From positions 15,580,001 to 15,644,000 of the forward strand of contig NC_053189.1 in assembly GCF_905163445.1 (NCBI RefSeq): DNA of 64,000 nucleotides, in the 5' to 3' direction. Position numbers and translations under genes: made by a program. This document shows, in pieces, positions 1-11,288 of the stretch. The notes beneath the pieces were generated by a model, which saw nothing but the letters and a program-made list of their open reading frames with translations, searched no databases and was not told where the DNA came from. This DNA is from Pararge aegeria (lineage: Eukaryota > Arthropoda > Insecta > Lepidoptera > Nymphalidae). Each line of letters begins with the position of its first letter. Position 1 is the stretch's first letter.

Positions 1-350
1 ACGCCCGAAATTAATAGAGTTAACTCTCATTAAATGTGTCAACAATTCAAACCAAGAAAGATGACAGAGCGTACTCTGTCACTAACGCCCGAAATGAATG
101 AAATCAATGTAATCCAAAATTTTCAAATCGCAAACTGAATATAGTAGTGCTATCCCTTTAGATAAGAAAGCATATAGTAAATTCATTCTGTAATCTGTAG
201 ATTTTGGTATAGGTGGATTCTTAACTTCAAGCGTAAATGAATATCCGGTGTAGATACGCCTTGAATAAATATTGCGTGGACATATTATACGACGTCATAT
301 GTAATCCGTAAGATTTTGTAGAGGTTCTAAACAGTTTTCCTTTCTTTCAG
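1..350. other. intronic sequence upstream of first exon
   Basis: No coding signal seen. An 11-base direct repeat (acgcccgaaat) occurs at 1 and again at 85, possibly the edge of a repeat cut by the window. A pyrimidine-rich tract ending in cag at 348-350 is the splice acceptor of the next exon. Confidence 0.5.
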
Positions 351-616
351 CGGAGTACGTACAGTCTAAAAGAGGGAAGAAGCTGATAAAGTTAAACAAC
401 TACACATATTATTCAGCCTCGAGAGATGGACCGAAGACCCGATGGAGATGTTCAACACACGCTTCGTGTGGCTGCAACGCTTGTCTATACACGTTCAAGG
501 ACGAAATAGTCGGGCTGAAGGATTTTCATAACCATCCTGCACCTCATAAAGACCCGAAGAATGTACCAAAATTTGTTCAAGGGTTTCCCAAATTAGATAA
601 GAGCAACTTTGAGTAG
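351..616 (+). CDS. mod(mdg4): FLYWCH terminal exon 1 (mod(mdg4)-like)
   Basis: Terminal exon of 87 codons plus TAG, entered through the acceptor tttctttcag. Two bases (cg) complete a codon begun in the upstream exon. It encodes one FLYWCH zinc finger: a diverged first strand (SKRGKKLIKLNNYTYY), the TRWRC core, GCNACLY, and the closing HNH, giving the C-C-H-H zinc ligands. A tail of about 27 residues follows the finger. In the known family this module is the isoform-specific C-terminus of a BTB protein and is thought to bind DNA or partner proteins. The first half departs most from the family pattern (no F-x-T-T-x-R-G). It has no start codon of its own. The exon call is firm; the locus name is by family resemblance. 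Confidence 0.85.
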
Positions 617-3122
617 ATGTAAATTTTAAGATTGGACGTGTTGTGACATCTGAACTCCATCCGGTATATGTCTATTATAATGTATTTTTAGGGCCTCCTA
701 TATCCAACAGTTTACTGTGATTAGCTTAAGATCTTCTCAGATCCCGCCGACCCAAGTATATTTCGTTCGCTCATGTTCATAGGCTACTTCAAAGACTGGA
801 CGTGTTGCACGTCTGCATTTCCTTTACCAATCCAGCACTTTGAGTCTAAATCGCCTATCGGTTCTGTAAGCTTTGTGTCCAGCACATTCCTATTTTGGCT
901 TCGCAATTCGTCGAGCTACGTCAATTCCTCTTATGAGAGATTTCCTGTTTATTAGTATTTAACGCAAATTATAACTCTAGTTGTAATTTCACAACGGCAG
1001 ATCTTGTTGGATAGCGTATTGTTACTTTAAAAATCGTTATTATATAATTTGGTACTTAGCATCCATTTACGGTTGACGTTCAATCAACCCGGGTAAAACG
1101 GTTTTCTTCCAGGTTTCTGATATGAACCACTTTGGTATAAGAAGGCAGTTATGCTCTTATCTAAACCTACAAAACAAAGCCTTTCATTTGATTAAGTCTC
1201 AATATTTTCTTTGTATTTTTTTTCGGCTATGTTTTGTTACTAAAACATTATCACCCAGCGCTGTGCCGTTTTATAAGTTAGGTTTGTATACAATTAACAC
1301 TGGAACTGGAACACATGGTCAAGATAGGGATAGGGCACGATTAAGCCACCATGTGGCGAATTCAACCTTTAAACATTTTATAGACAAAAGGCTTTTTTTT
1401 TTTTGCAGCCAATAGCCAATTTATTAGATGTCATACGGGCTGTAGCTAAAAACAACGAATAAGGCTGAAGACTGGAAGGCTGAATTTCGAAAAGTACGGT
1501 GTTAACTGTCAATAATTTAGTCACAAAGAATTTCCTATGTGAAATAATGTTTAAAACTCCATTCAGTTCTTCCAGCGATTGTCTTTGAAAGACAACTGTT
1601 TGTCAAAAATTCAACCCCTACATAAATGTCGAATGTTAGATTTTGGGGGACTGTTCACCTCTCGACGATGAGTTCCAGTGAATCACCAGATAGGCCAATT
1701 TTATTTTTATTTTTAGATTTTTTTTACATCTCTAATGTGGTTAAAGAGTGGGTCCGACGTATTGGCATATCTATAGGTGCTTCATTTTTGTTCACGGGGT
1801 ATTGAATTAAGAAATTAGCCTTATATAGACTAGACTACTAAAGCTTCGGAGTTCCTCAAGATGTTATTTTAAATGGAATAAATAAATTAGGCTACACATT
1901 TGTAACAGCTGTTAACCCTTTGGTGGCTAAGCACGTAACTAAGACTATTGCGGTCATTTGGCTACCGTCAAAGTTTTATCTAAGGCCTGGAAATCAGAAG
2001 TTTTGGAACCACTTCCAGTCATGAACACCATAATCAGCGATCGGTACAGCTTAACTATTTTCGGTACCATCACTCAAGATTTTGGACTAGAAAATTTTGG
2101 TCAGTGTCACCAAAAATCTGTTTAGACATAGGTTCTCACTTTTGTTGCATTATTTTTATATATTAGTTATAGTGTGCGCGCAACCGCTAGTCACCCCAGA
2201 ACTCTGTTACTTGTAAACTTTCTGTCTTTTATGGATTTTTTTTTCATTTAAAAGAATTTTGTATAGTTTCAGATTGGTCCCATAGAAATTTGTTCATCAT
2301 TCACGTAAACGTTATTGTGTATTTGACTGTACCGAAAGACGAATAGACAGTTTACAGGACTTGCAATAAAAGTAGGTTTTATATTTTTTCAAAATTTGTG
2401 AAATAATAGTCGTGTAAAAAAAAACTAATCTGAAGTTAAAAAAAACAGTGCTGGGCCAAACGTAACAGCTATAAAGAGACAGGCCTCTTTCGGCTATCGA
2501 TACAGGTAACTGTTGCCTTATTTATTCCTAATGAATGTTTTAAATACAATTAATTTTATTAATAGGTGCTAATTCGGTTGTACACAAAATCCGTGAACTA
2601 AAATTAGTGCCAATACTGGTTTAAGCAAATATCTAAACTAAACAAATGTGAATGGTCTCAAAATTAATGCGTCCTTTTTCGCAATGTAGTACTTAGTAGA
2701 ACCTTTAGTGGTAGTAGAACTTTTTGTGGCATAGTTCTTCTGGGGTTACCACCATCCTTATTTCTGCCCCCTAAAATTGCGGTCTGAAGGGCGTGGTTGT
2801 CGGTGTAATTTCAGGCGCTTGAGGCTTAACACCTTCGCCTCAGGTTGATTTTGGGGGGGAGCACTTTGCAGGGCGTAACGTCCTGTGAAGTGTAGCACTG
2901 TTTACAGGCGATGGTTATCCAGTGGCCATCAGGTGAACCATATGCTGGGTTTGTCAGTTATAAATGTAAGAATAAAAAATAAACTTTTCCTGTACGAAAG
3001 GTTTTTTTAGTTTAGTTCAGAGATTTGCGTACAACTTAGGCACTAATTTTCTCTGGGTGATAGCCTCGCTGGTCTTGAGGCATGTTCAACTTCGGATCAC
3101 GTAGGTCCAAAAGCTCTCCAAA
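617..3122. other. intron, AT-rich, one repeat fragment
   Basis: No supported gene. Open frames at 773-955 and 1122-1415 show no family resemblance and no splice context. Bases about 2710-2970 are an interspersed repeat related to 47030-47180 (shared text includes ggtctgaa...tggtgtaatt and gaggcttaacac). The rest looks like plain intron. Confidence 0.5.
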
Positions 3123-3290
3123 AGTTTGACAGCCACCTTGGCGCAGCGGTGAGCGCTGTGGATTCAAGTGAGCGGTCCCGGTTTCGATCCCCGGCAAGGG
3201 AAATTTGGGAATTTATAATTTCTGGATTTTCTCTGGTCTGGTCTGGTGGGGAGGCTTCTGCTGTGGCTATGTGGCTAGTTACCACCCTAC
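3123..3290 (+). repeat. tRNA-derived SINE (type B)
   Basis: A pol III A-box-like stretch (ttggcgcagcggtgagcgc) is followed by a B-box-like ggtttcgatccccgg, then by the body aatttgggaatttataatttctgg and ggtctggtctggtggg. Diverged relatives are at 14545-14585, 30231-30330 and 63463-63530 (minus). It resembles tRNA-derived SINEs common in Lepidoptera and is not a functional tRNA. Confidence 0.65.
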
Positions 3291-3425
3291 TGACAAAGAC
3301 ATGACCCTAAGCGATTTAGCGTACAGTTATGTATAATTGCCATAACCCCAACACGTTAGCCCATTAGCGTCTAAGACTGCATCATCACTTACCAGCAGGT
3401 GAAATTGCAGTCAAGGGCTAACTTG
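3262..3425 (-). repeat. interspersed repeat D, reverse orientation
   Basis: Reverse complement of the repeat at 33996-34175. Shared words include the complements of gttagcccttgactgcaat, tgatgatgcagtctaagac and tcgcttag. Other copies are at 8800-8940 and 24253-24695. The family name was not determined. Confidence 0.6.
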
Positions 3426-3429
3426 TAGT

Positions 3430-5050
3430 GGAAGACAAAAGATTTCTGTAATAAATCTTAGTACTAGCCAGTAGTTTTCGGCTTCTATAACCGTGCCTCG
3501 TAGAACACGTCAAGCTATTGGTCTGGGATATTAATATTAAATTGTGATAGAAAGCCCACACGAAGCAATACTGAATTAGGACCATAGTGTAAGTTGCATG
3601 TAAAATTACATTTTTAGTTCCTTTACACGTATTATGTCACAGGGTAATAAGAAAACATCGAAGTTTCTGCCTATCTATTCCTTTGCAATCATCCAATTTT
3701 TGGCAAAGATTCGATTAGTCAAACTATCCAGTGACATATAAATTTAAGACATAGATACGGAAAATGTGACAGTGAAATTTTTTTAATGAAGGATACATTT
3801 TCGCTAAACGTACTTCGTTCAATCATTCACTCATTTAGTCCGGTACTTCATTTAGTTCAGCAAACAGGAATGTTACATTACATTCAGTCATGTTACAATG
3901 ACATATGGACTTAACTTTTATATCCTTTAGTAAAAAACATTAGGTATTATAAAACAGTAGGTAATAGATCAATCTGAGCATTATATCTTTAAACACTACC
4001 TTATGTTGATATATTTTACAGTTTGTAAGACTGGATACCATTTCTATTACATTCATCAGAGAGAAAAGTCGGAACTAAATGAAGAACCATTTGAATGACT
4101 AGTGAATGAAAGATAAGTCAATTTTGCGAAATGAAATACATAGTTTGTTTCTTTTATTCATTTGCGAACAACCCATGTATGTGTATTAAAATTTATTTTA
4201 ACTCTAATTGCATGTTTGTATCCGGTATATGTAAAAAATATTTGTAAGATTTTATCTTTATAATAAATTTTTCTTTCTTAATAACAGTGGAGTTTATTTG
4301 CAATGAATTTCAGATTAAAACCTCCATGACGGCTAAACTTTAGTGTATTCTTAAGCTACTCGTAACATTAATCGACTTAAACCATTTCGATATACGGCCG
4401 AAGCCTCTTTGGTATTCTCTACATTGCTTTTGTATGCAAATACTTAAATATACAATTTCAATGTTTCAGAAAATTACACTGAAATTCATTTAGTAGTAGA
4501 TCTTTTTCTGCCACACATCCACGGACAGGAATGTAGCTTAGCCCCTTTCTTTTTTATCGCTTTAAAGGTCAAACACTGGCACCACGTTTTACCCATTTTC
4601 ATGCGATTTCGGTGCAAGTTGACGCATTCTTTACGATTTTACCGGCACCACGTTTTAGCCATTTTCATGCGATTTCGGTGCAAGTTGACGCATTCTTTAC
4701 GATTTTTATATATTTCATTGTAGACTTACACTTCTATAAATAGCACTATGATGAAGATAAATTATTTAGGAAGCCAATGCCGTTTTAAGAATCATGAAAG
4801 GTGGGATGGATATTTTTTTATACGCATTTCCCCAAGAAGTGTGGTAAATGTAAAAATTTAAAAAAAGAACGGCTCCAAATATGACCTTTTTGAAACTGAC
4901 ATTTAGGTTTCTTCGTCGGTTGACAGGGCACAAGACGGCACTTTGTTATTAGTTTATCATTAGAAGATCTGCTTGGACTGTCGTCATCATCATCATCAGC
5001 ATCATATCAACCCCTTAGCCTCCCACCACAAACCACGGGTCCCCTCCCAC
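3430..5050. other. intron with a 66-base tandem duplication
   Basis: No gene seen. Bases 4578-4643 and 4644-4709 are two near-identical 66-base units beginning ggcaccacgtttta. The remainder is AT-rich without a coding frame. Confidence 0.6.
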
Positions 5051-5051
5051 A

Positions 5052-5535
5052 ATGAGAAGGGGTAAGGCCGTAGTCCACAACTCTGGCCCAGTGCGTATTG
5101 GTGGACCGTCAATTATCAATTGCATACAATTCTACAATAAACTACCAATTGACATCTTGGTGATGTCTCTTAAAAAGTTCAAAGTTTGTATTAAACGTAA
5201 GCTTATAGAAAAGTCCTATCATAGTATAAAGGACTACGGTATCGATAAAAAAGCTTAGGTTTAAATTATTGCTCTAACCAGGTTGCTCTTCTAATAATTT
5301 AAAATGGCATTGTGAGATGGTGATAACAAAAAAAAAAAAGACACCCGGCTAAGTGTGTTGTGGGCTTCTTCTTAGACCAGGACGCGTTTGGAACCCTCGT
5401 AGCTTTAGTTTTAAGTTAACGAATGTGGTTATCGCCATCATCTCACAACCGTGTAATTCTTATGTACGCATCAAAAGTGCCACCTAAGGGCCTACACCTA
5501 CTTGAATAAAGATATTTTTGACTTTATCTGTAGAA
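5052..5535 (+). mobile_element. LINE 3' end (Jockey/CR1-like)
   Basis: The frame at about 5120-5258 encodes a C-terminus of the type found at the end of Jockey/CR1-like reverse transcriptases: YNKLPIDI, a basic FKVCIKRKL segment, then SYHSIKDY. It is followed by a 3' UTR (tgggcttcttcttagacc, tatcgccatcat, aaaagtgccacct) that ends aataaagatatttttgactt. Other 3' ends of the same family are at 8944-9115 (minus), 21090-21225 and 56098-56268. It is 5'-truncated and dead. Confidence 0.65.
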
Positions 5536-5653
5536 AAAACTAAGTTTTCTGAGTTATATCGCAATCAATTTTAACATCGATACTTCATGACACCTATCTA
5601 AATTGTATAATTGGATTAAATGGTAATGGTTATAAAGGTAATTCTAATTTCAG

Positions 5654-5865
5654 GTTTTCTACCATTAACATACGTAATATCGAAAAAGGGCTACAAACTT
5701 TTATTGTACAAAGGCTACACCTATCACGTGAAGACCCAGAAAGGCGAGAAGAAAGTGTGGCGGTGTTCAAATCATTGCTCTTCCAAATGCAAAGTCACCT
5801 TGACCACTATAGAGGACTCCTTTTTGCAAATGCGACACACACACAATCATTTTCCTATTTTTTGA
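5654..5865 (+). CDS. mod(mdg4): FLYWCH terminal exon 2
   Basis: Terminal exon of 69 codons plus TGA after the acceptor tctaatttcag, with two leading bases (gt). The finger reads KKGYKLLLYKGYTYH, then VWRCSNHCSSKCKVTL and HTHNHF. The R before the core W is kept as VW rather than TRW, and the usual G before the second cysteine is K. Both cysteines and the final histidines are present. The protein ends only four residues after the last histidine, so the tail is almost absent. Upstream in-frame ATGs at 5620 lie in the intron and are not needed. It is among the more diverged fingers of the array. Confidence 0.85.
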
Positions 5866-5869
5866 TTTT

Positions 5870-6745
5870 TCATCGTACATTGCACATGTTATGTTATAAG
5901 AAAATATCATGTTCTTAATTTTGTGATTATTACTTAATGAAGACTCTTAAAAATGAATATAATGCTACCTAAGAAAATTATGTTATTTTGCACTAGTAAA
6001 GGTACAGTAAGCGGAGTTGAATGTAAAAAAAATGTAAATGCATAGAATTGATTCTACCAATGAATATCTGCTATTAAAACGAGATGAGACAGTTTGAGGA
6101 CATTGTGGTGAAATCTTCCTCACGATGTTTTCCTTCACAGTTGAAGCAAGTGATGTTTTAATTGATTGAGGTGCGTGCTGAGGTTCGAAATCCAACCCCC
6201 CCCCCCCCCCCCCCCCCCCGAAAGTAAACACGAAGTCCCACCCACTGGGATATGATAATGTTGCTTAAATGCTTTAAATCATGTCTAAGTCGCATTGTTT
6301 AAGGTGCTGTGGTTTACTTGAATGTAAGAAAATCTTTGTGTGAAGAATTTATTTTACCAATAAAAATGAATTTAAATAATGTAAAACGTTGTAAACCATG
6401 CTATGTTTAGGTGCTGCGTTTGAATGAAAAAAATATCAATGTGTAGAATTTATTTTAACAATATGTTACTAGCTAGTCAGTGCTGACTTGTCCTTGAGTT
6501 ACTAATATGTTCCAAGAAAGGATAACCCAATACTATAGTATAACTATTTATTGCTTCAGCAGAAACACATAATGGGTGTTTGTGACAAACGTCACCTAAT
6601 TGTTTAATTATTTAATAAACTAATATTTTCTCACCGTACGTTATTTTTCTAGTCCCGAAAACTTTGTTATAAATTTTAAAATAAATTTATTTCATTCTAA
6701 AATGTATGACATCGATATAAGTAAAGACATAAGGTTCTACGAAAA
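5870..6745. other. intron with poly(C) tract
   Basis: No gene seen. A run of 20 or more C bases at about 6196-6220 is a simple repeat; the minus-strand glycine-rich frame across it is an artefact. A loosely repeated phrase (gtagaatttattttaac and gaagaatttattttacc, near 6330-6460) suggests an old local duplication. Confidence 0.5.
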
Positions 6746-6749
6746 CTAA

Positions 6750-7075
6750 TTGACGTCCACTGCTGGACATAGGTTTATTGTAGGGAATTCCACAATCCAC
6801 GGTCCTTGGCCGCTTGCCTCCAGCGGTTCCCAGCGACTCACCTAATGTCGTCTGTCCAGCTCGTTGGGGGCCGAACTACGCTGCGTTTACCGGTGCGGGG
6901 TCGCCATTCCATAACCTAACGTCCATTGATCCTCCAAGCTGTGTGCCTTGACCATTGCCACTTCAGCTTCGCGTTCTCGTTGAGCTTGGTCGGTAACTGT
7001 AGTTGTTTTACTGATCATAGCTCTCTCAATTGCCGGTTGAGTGACTCTGAGCATTCTTATCAGGCTCATAGTAAG
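6750..7075 (-). mobile_element. RTE-type LINE fragment
   Basis: The minus strand matches the RTE copy at 29160-29590 and carries the start of its C-terminal protein (RVTQPAIERAMI, then a deletion, REREAEVAM). It includes the shared 3' phrase whose complement is gacgtccactgctggacataggt. The reading frame is broken. Confidence 0.6.
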
Positions 7076-7683
7076 CGAGAAAACGTAAGTTGCATGTGAA
7101 ATCTCTATAATTTATAGAGTGCCATAGCAATAAAACTAATGCAATGGTATGCGTAAATTCGAATCAAACTAAAATTTTATACAAAACTTTTCACTTGCTT
7201 ACTTTATGTAATTTATATCCCATTAAAAATAACTAATTTTATATAAATAAAAATAAAGGTAATACCTATCAAAATTAATTCAAAACATGCATGACAATTT
7301 TATAAATTTAAAATGCATATAATAATGCATTCAAGGGTGTTGTTTAAGCTGCCCCGCTTTTGTATACCATCAGGGATATTTGCGGAAGCGAGAGTTGACT
7401 GCTTCTTTGCCTGCTGCGCTAAAGATGCGCCCACTCCCTGGTGCGGGGGAGCACCAACAGCATCCTGAAGATGATTGCTGGCAGGTTACGTGAGTCACTG
7501 CCGCGCCATTTCAAATGGACTGGAGCGACAGTAATTCGCATATTTAAAAATTATGTATTAATTTTTGTCTATTATTTTTTATTCATCGTTTAGTTATATA
7601 ATAGGAATAATGTATTTTTAATAACAAAAAATATGAGCCTTGATGCTTTGAATAATAATTGTTATTATTATTACTATAAATCA

Positions 7684-7860
7684 TCGGCAGTAGGAAAGCC
7701 GTAACTTAGTGGTCAACGCGCTCATGGCGCGAATGCCAGAGAGTCGCAGTTGCAAATCCTGTACATTCCGATTTTTTTTTTCTATGCATTTTAAATTTAT
7801 ATAATTTGATATTTCTCCAAGTGTAGGTAAAAACACTATTAGAAATTATAAAACATGCAT
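7684..7860 (+). repeat. tRNA-derived SINE (type C)
   Basis: Contains an A-box-like gccgtaacttagtggtcaacgcgctc and a B-box-like agttgcaaatcctgt, followed by a body with ctccaagtgtaggtaaaaacac. The same family is at 21610-21730 (+) and 25430-25570 (-). It has no intact tRNA fold with acceptor stem and is a retroposon, not a tRNA gene. Confidence 0.6.
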
Positions 7861-7909
7861 ATCAAATTATTAGGTTAGTACAAAATATTTTAATGTATAT
7901 TATTTTCAG

Positions 7910-7980
7910 AATTCAACGTCCAAAATTTCAATTTAATTTCTCAGAATGTCAGACGAAGAACCGTGAATAAGTACACTTAA
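7910..7980 (+). CDS. possible short basic terminal exon
   Basis: A good acceptor (atattattttcag) is followed by an open frame in the array's phase (two leading bases, aa), then 22 codons and TAA. The end, NVRRRTVNKYT, has a basic cluster loosely like the two other non-FLYWCH tails (VKTRRVNQ at 23631, FIKKRKKN at 55575). It lies only 24 bases before the next acceptor at 8005, so it could equally be a decoy site. Evidence is weak; an RNA read crossing the junction would settle it. Confidence 0.25.
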
Positions 7981-8004
7981 CTTCAAAGGTAATTTTGTTT
8001 CCAG

Positions 8005-8213
8005 GGCCAGTTTTCACAACATCCTCCCGAGGGGCCCGCATGATTTGCATCGCCGGTTACAAGTTCCTACGCCAATGCGAGCTGGGGTTCAAGACGAGGT
8101 GGTGGTGCGGTTCACACTACAACCGAGGTTGCCGCGCCGTAGTGTACACTGTTGGCGCGGAAATCATCAAAGTGAAGAATGTGCACACGCATGCACCACC
8201 AGCTTCATTGTAA
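8005..8213 (+). CDS. mod(mdg4): FLYWCH terminal exon 3
   Basis: Terminal exon of 68 codons plus TAA after ttgtttccag, with two leading bases (gg). It is a canonical finger: PVFTTSSRGARMICIAGYKF, then TRWWCGSHYNRGCRAVVY, closing in VHTHAPPASL. Asparagine in the usual H-N-H is threonine (HTH), as in the exons at 19365 and 21272. All four zinc ligands are intact. The tail is only about seven residues. It is close in sequence to the exons at 11068 and 21272, which suggests one duplication lineage. The frame one base away at 8045 is a shadow. Confidence 0.92.
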
Positions 8214-8257
8214 ACGTTCGTTTGGCTCATCTCTGACTGGTTTCTGTTTATAGTAGC

Positions 8258-8729
8258 CACAGAATCAAGAACGTACAGAAGCCGTGTACACGACTAATAA
8301 TGAAGCCTCCAAAACCACACCACTTTAGATTGGTTTCTCGAACAAACGGCTAGACACATACCATTTAGCAGTGTACAGTAATTTTTTTTTAATGTTGATG
8401 TTGTAAAAGAGCAACTACTAAGTTTCTTTCCGGCTCTTCTCGATAGAATCTGCTTTCCGAACCGGTGAGTAGAGTCATTACAAACAGACATACATATATA
8501 TTTTATAAGCATTTCAAAAGTGCTTATAAAATAAATGAATTTTGAATTTGAATTTTATCTGTAATTAGAACATTACGCGATCACCATAAAATGGGAAAAA
8601 ATTGTTCCCTAGCAACATTTCGCGGGTGTAAAGTAAGACGTGCGCGGGGCGTTTTCACTGTTTTTGGACACAATGCACTGCGTACAATAATGGCTGAATG
8701 AGAATTCTGTATGTTCTTATTTCAATGGT
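8258..8729 (+). mobile_element. MITE copy 1 with nested LINE tail
   Basis: The element begins agaatcaagaacgtacag and ends agaattctgtatgttctt, so its ends are imperfect inverted repeats. Its internal text (gtgtacacgactaata, gcaacatttcgcgggtgt, cggggcgttttcactgttttt) recurs at 9800-10430 and, inverted, at 13388-13685. Bases 8391-8560 are a separate insertion, a LINE 3' end finishing gaattttgaatttgaatttt, also seen at 24458-24610. Confidence 0.6.
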
Positions 8730-8799
8730 TCTAGCAACCAGATCTTTGTTTTGTAAAGTTCTTCTAGGTTGACGGCTTCATATTACTTTACACAGAAAG

Positions 8800-9115
8800 T
8801 TAACCCTTGACTGCAATCTTACTTTCTAGCGGATGATGCAATCTAAGATAGTAACGGGCTAACCTGTTACCCGATGGCAGTTATATAAAATCCATACTTT
8901 AATCGGTTCTATGAACACTAAATCGCTAACGCGGCACGTATTTATGAAGTCAAAGTCAAAGTCACTCTTGTTACGTTGATTATATCCAAAATGTGAAAAC
9001 ATAGCAGTGAGTAGTGATGGCGATAACTACGTTTGTAAACTTAAAACTAAAGCTACGAGGGTTCCAAACGCGCCGTGGTCTCAGAAGTGCCAACACCAAA
9101 CTTAGAAGTCATATT
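8800..9115. repeat. repeat D copy followed by inverted LINE 3' end
   Basis: Bases 8800-8940 are a diverged copy of repeat D in plus orientation (ttaacccttgactgcaatc, gatgatgcaatctaagat, aacactaaatcgct). Bases 8944-9115 are the reverse complement of the LINE 3' end seen at 5334-5535, starting with the aagtcaaagtcaaagtc tail. Confidence 0.6.
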
Positions 9116-9119
9116 TGAA

Positions 9120-9798
9120 TCGGACTGGTCAGACGGTCGATTTTCTTACTTATTTTATTTGCACGACCATGTTTTCTATCGAATATACCAAATATGTATC
9201 TACTAATTTTCAATTCATTGAAAAAAAAAAATAAGACGCTATTTGATCTTCGGGAGGCGCTTATGTGATTAATATAGCATTATTTATTTCATTACTAGGT
9301 ATTAGGACATAGCATTATATTAAACTATGAATGTAGGTACCTAATGTATTAAATTTGTATTAATATAACTATTTTTTTTTATATCCAACTATCTGTATAG
9401 ATTTTTTTGGTAGAATTCTTTGGTTTTGGCATTTGTTCATAAAATAAGTTAGTAATCTTAGGTACCTAATCAATTTGAATGTTTATTTACACACAATGTA
9501 ACGCTACTATCGCCGAGAAACTAACAAGGAAGTGTTATTTCAGAAATGTCATTAATTTGTCACAAGTTATATATTACGAGAAATTAGGATTGTATAATGT
9601 AAGTAATAAAAGAATTATAAATATGTTATGTATTTTAGATTTTTGCACACATATACTAAAAGTTAATGGACGATAAAGTTACTTGAAACGCGAATTCGTA
9701 ATAAGGTTTTCTTGGCAGTTTATTAAAATTTTAGGATAAAATACAAAACTACTGTAGCAAATATAATGCAGGGATTACTGATTATTTTGGTTGTATTT
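9120..9798. other. AT-rich intron, nothing recognised
   Basis: The frame at 9479-9676 has no family resemblance and no splice context. No repeat family was recognised. Confidence 0.4.
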
Positions 9799-9799
9799 A

Positions 9800-10430
9800 A
9801 TCACAGAATTAAAAACACACAGAAAGCGTGTACAGGACTAATATTGAAGCATCAAAAACCATTCCACTTTTGTAGTGTTACTCGATTAGGCAGTTAGTCC
9901 CTTAGATCTACAATTAGCAGATGACAGTAATATTTCTCTCTCAATTTTTTTTTTTTAAATCTATACCTAATAGGCTAGCGCTTGACCACAATCTCACCTG
10001 ATGGAAAGTGTAGATGTGGCCTTAAATGAGACGCGCTTGTCTAGAAGATGTCTATTCACTCTTGTTTTACAGATACCCAGGTTGTAAGAATTAGGAAACA
10101 CAGAAGTCGGAAGGGTGTTCCAAACCCCAGCCTTGCGTTTAAGAAAAGAAGACTCAAATCGCTTCGTGCGAGTTTTTGGGATATTAACAACATATAGGTG
10201 AAAACTCGCTCGGTGCCTTGCAGTGCGATGGTAGAATGGTGAGGAGGGGACGAGATCGCATAGTTCCTGAGCACACTCTCCAAAGTATGTCCTATAAAAC
10301 ACCGAAAGACTGGATGTTCTTAACGTTACCATAAAATGGGGAAAATGGGAAAAGTTTGTGAGCTGGCAACATTTCGCGGGTGTGAAGTGAGACTATTTGC
10401 ACACAATGCATTGGATTCTGTTCTTAATAA
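9800..10430 (+). mobile_element. MITE copy 2 split by a LINE
   Basis: The left half (9800-9945, starting cagaattaaaaacacacag) and right half (about 10331-10430, ccataaaatggggaaaa to acacaatgcattgg) match the MITE at 13388-13685. Between them sits a reverse-strand LINE fragment. The far right end is degraded. Confidence 0.55.
9994..10332 (-). mobile_element. LINE reverse transcriptase C-terminus fragment
   Basis: The minus-strand frame of 112 codons has the typical C-terminal text of an arthropod non-LTR reverse transcriptase: FESSFLKRKAGVWNTLPTSV, then VNRHLL. It is the 3' end only, inserted into the MITE around it. It is a relic, not a host gene. Confidence 0.65.
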
Positions 10431-10532
10431 TTCTGTTGTTTTATTATATATTTATATAATATTGGAAAGAAGCAGTGTTTTTTATTATACAATTGATCAT
10501 TGTAAAGTCATTGCTTGCATTGCATTTGCATT

Positions 10533-10800
10533 GACGGCCGAATGACGCAGTGGGCAGCGACCCTGCTTTCTGAGTCCAAAGCCGTGGGTTCGATTCCCAC
10601 AACTGGAATATGAATATAAGTGTTTTCCAGTGTCTGGGTGTTTATCTGTATATTATAAGTATTTATGTATATTATTCATTAAAAAATTCATCAGTCGTCT
10701 TAGTACCCATAACACAAGCTACGCTTACTTTGGGGCTAGATGGCGATGTGTGTATTGTTGTAGTATATTTATTTATTTATTTTATTTATTTATTGCTCAT
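10533..10800 (+). repeat. tRNA-derived SINE (Metulj-like), full copy
   Basis: A tRNA-like head (gacggccgaatgacgcagtgg, B box gggttcgattcccac) is followed by the body ttccagtgtctgggtgtttatctgtat, tcttagtacccataac and ggggctagatggcgatgtgtgtattg, then a ttta-rich tail. Other copies are at 22484, 27882, 41887 and 47647. It resembles Metulj-type SINEs described in butterflies; the name is from memory. Confidence 0.75.
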
Positions 10801-11067
10801 TGCAATGTATCTACTCTCTACTAGAGAGTATTCGAAGATCTGTTTGATGGGGAGTATAGACTGAAAAAGTTATATATTACTCTATACTGATCTTCATGCT
10901 TTTCGCGGAGTATAGGAAATTAAGCTCATTGTCCATTGCATAAGTGTATTAAGCAAACTTAAATTTGCATTTTAGGTCGCGTTTTATTTTGAAAACTCAA
11001 TTCGTCTCGTCAGAAGAGCCTGTAACCATCTTCAAGACTTTAATAAAGATTATGATTTTATTCACAG

Positions 11068-11288
11068 CGCCTCACTTCATCACAACTGCTCGCGGTTCCA
11101 CTATGATCTACATCAACGGGTACCGGTTCAGCCGCCAGTGCAAAATGGGAGTCAAGACCCGATGGTTCTGCGGTTCACATCACAGTAAAGGATGCAAAGC
11201 CGTCATCTTGACTGTGGAAGATCAAATAGTGAGATGCAACAATAACCACAATCATCCAGTACGCAAACCAGCTTTCTATGAAAAATGA
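11068..11288 (+). CDS. mod(mdg4): FLYWCH terminal exon 4
   Basis: Terminal exon of 72 codons plus TGA after ttttattcacag, with two leading bases (cg). The finger is canonical: PHFITTARGSTMIYINGYRF, TRWFCGSHHSKGCKAVIL, NNHNHPV. C-C-H-H ligands and the core tryptophan are intact. The tail is short and mildly basic (RKPAFYEK). The open frame runs back to 10965 through the intron, but the acceptor and homology fix the exon edge. Its nearest relatives in the window are the exons at 8005 and 21272. A possible polyadenylation signal (aaaataaattta) lies near 11408. Confidence 0.93.

Noticed and set aside
2262..2342. Acceptor-like tttcag followed by 23 open codons in the array's phase
   Set aside because: No resemblance to any tail in the array, weak tract, AT-rich context; one in three random acceptors would show this phase.
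5983..6231. Minus-strand frame with a glycine run
   Set aside because: Created by the poly(C) tract; no homology.
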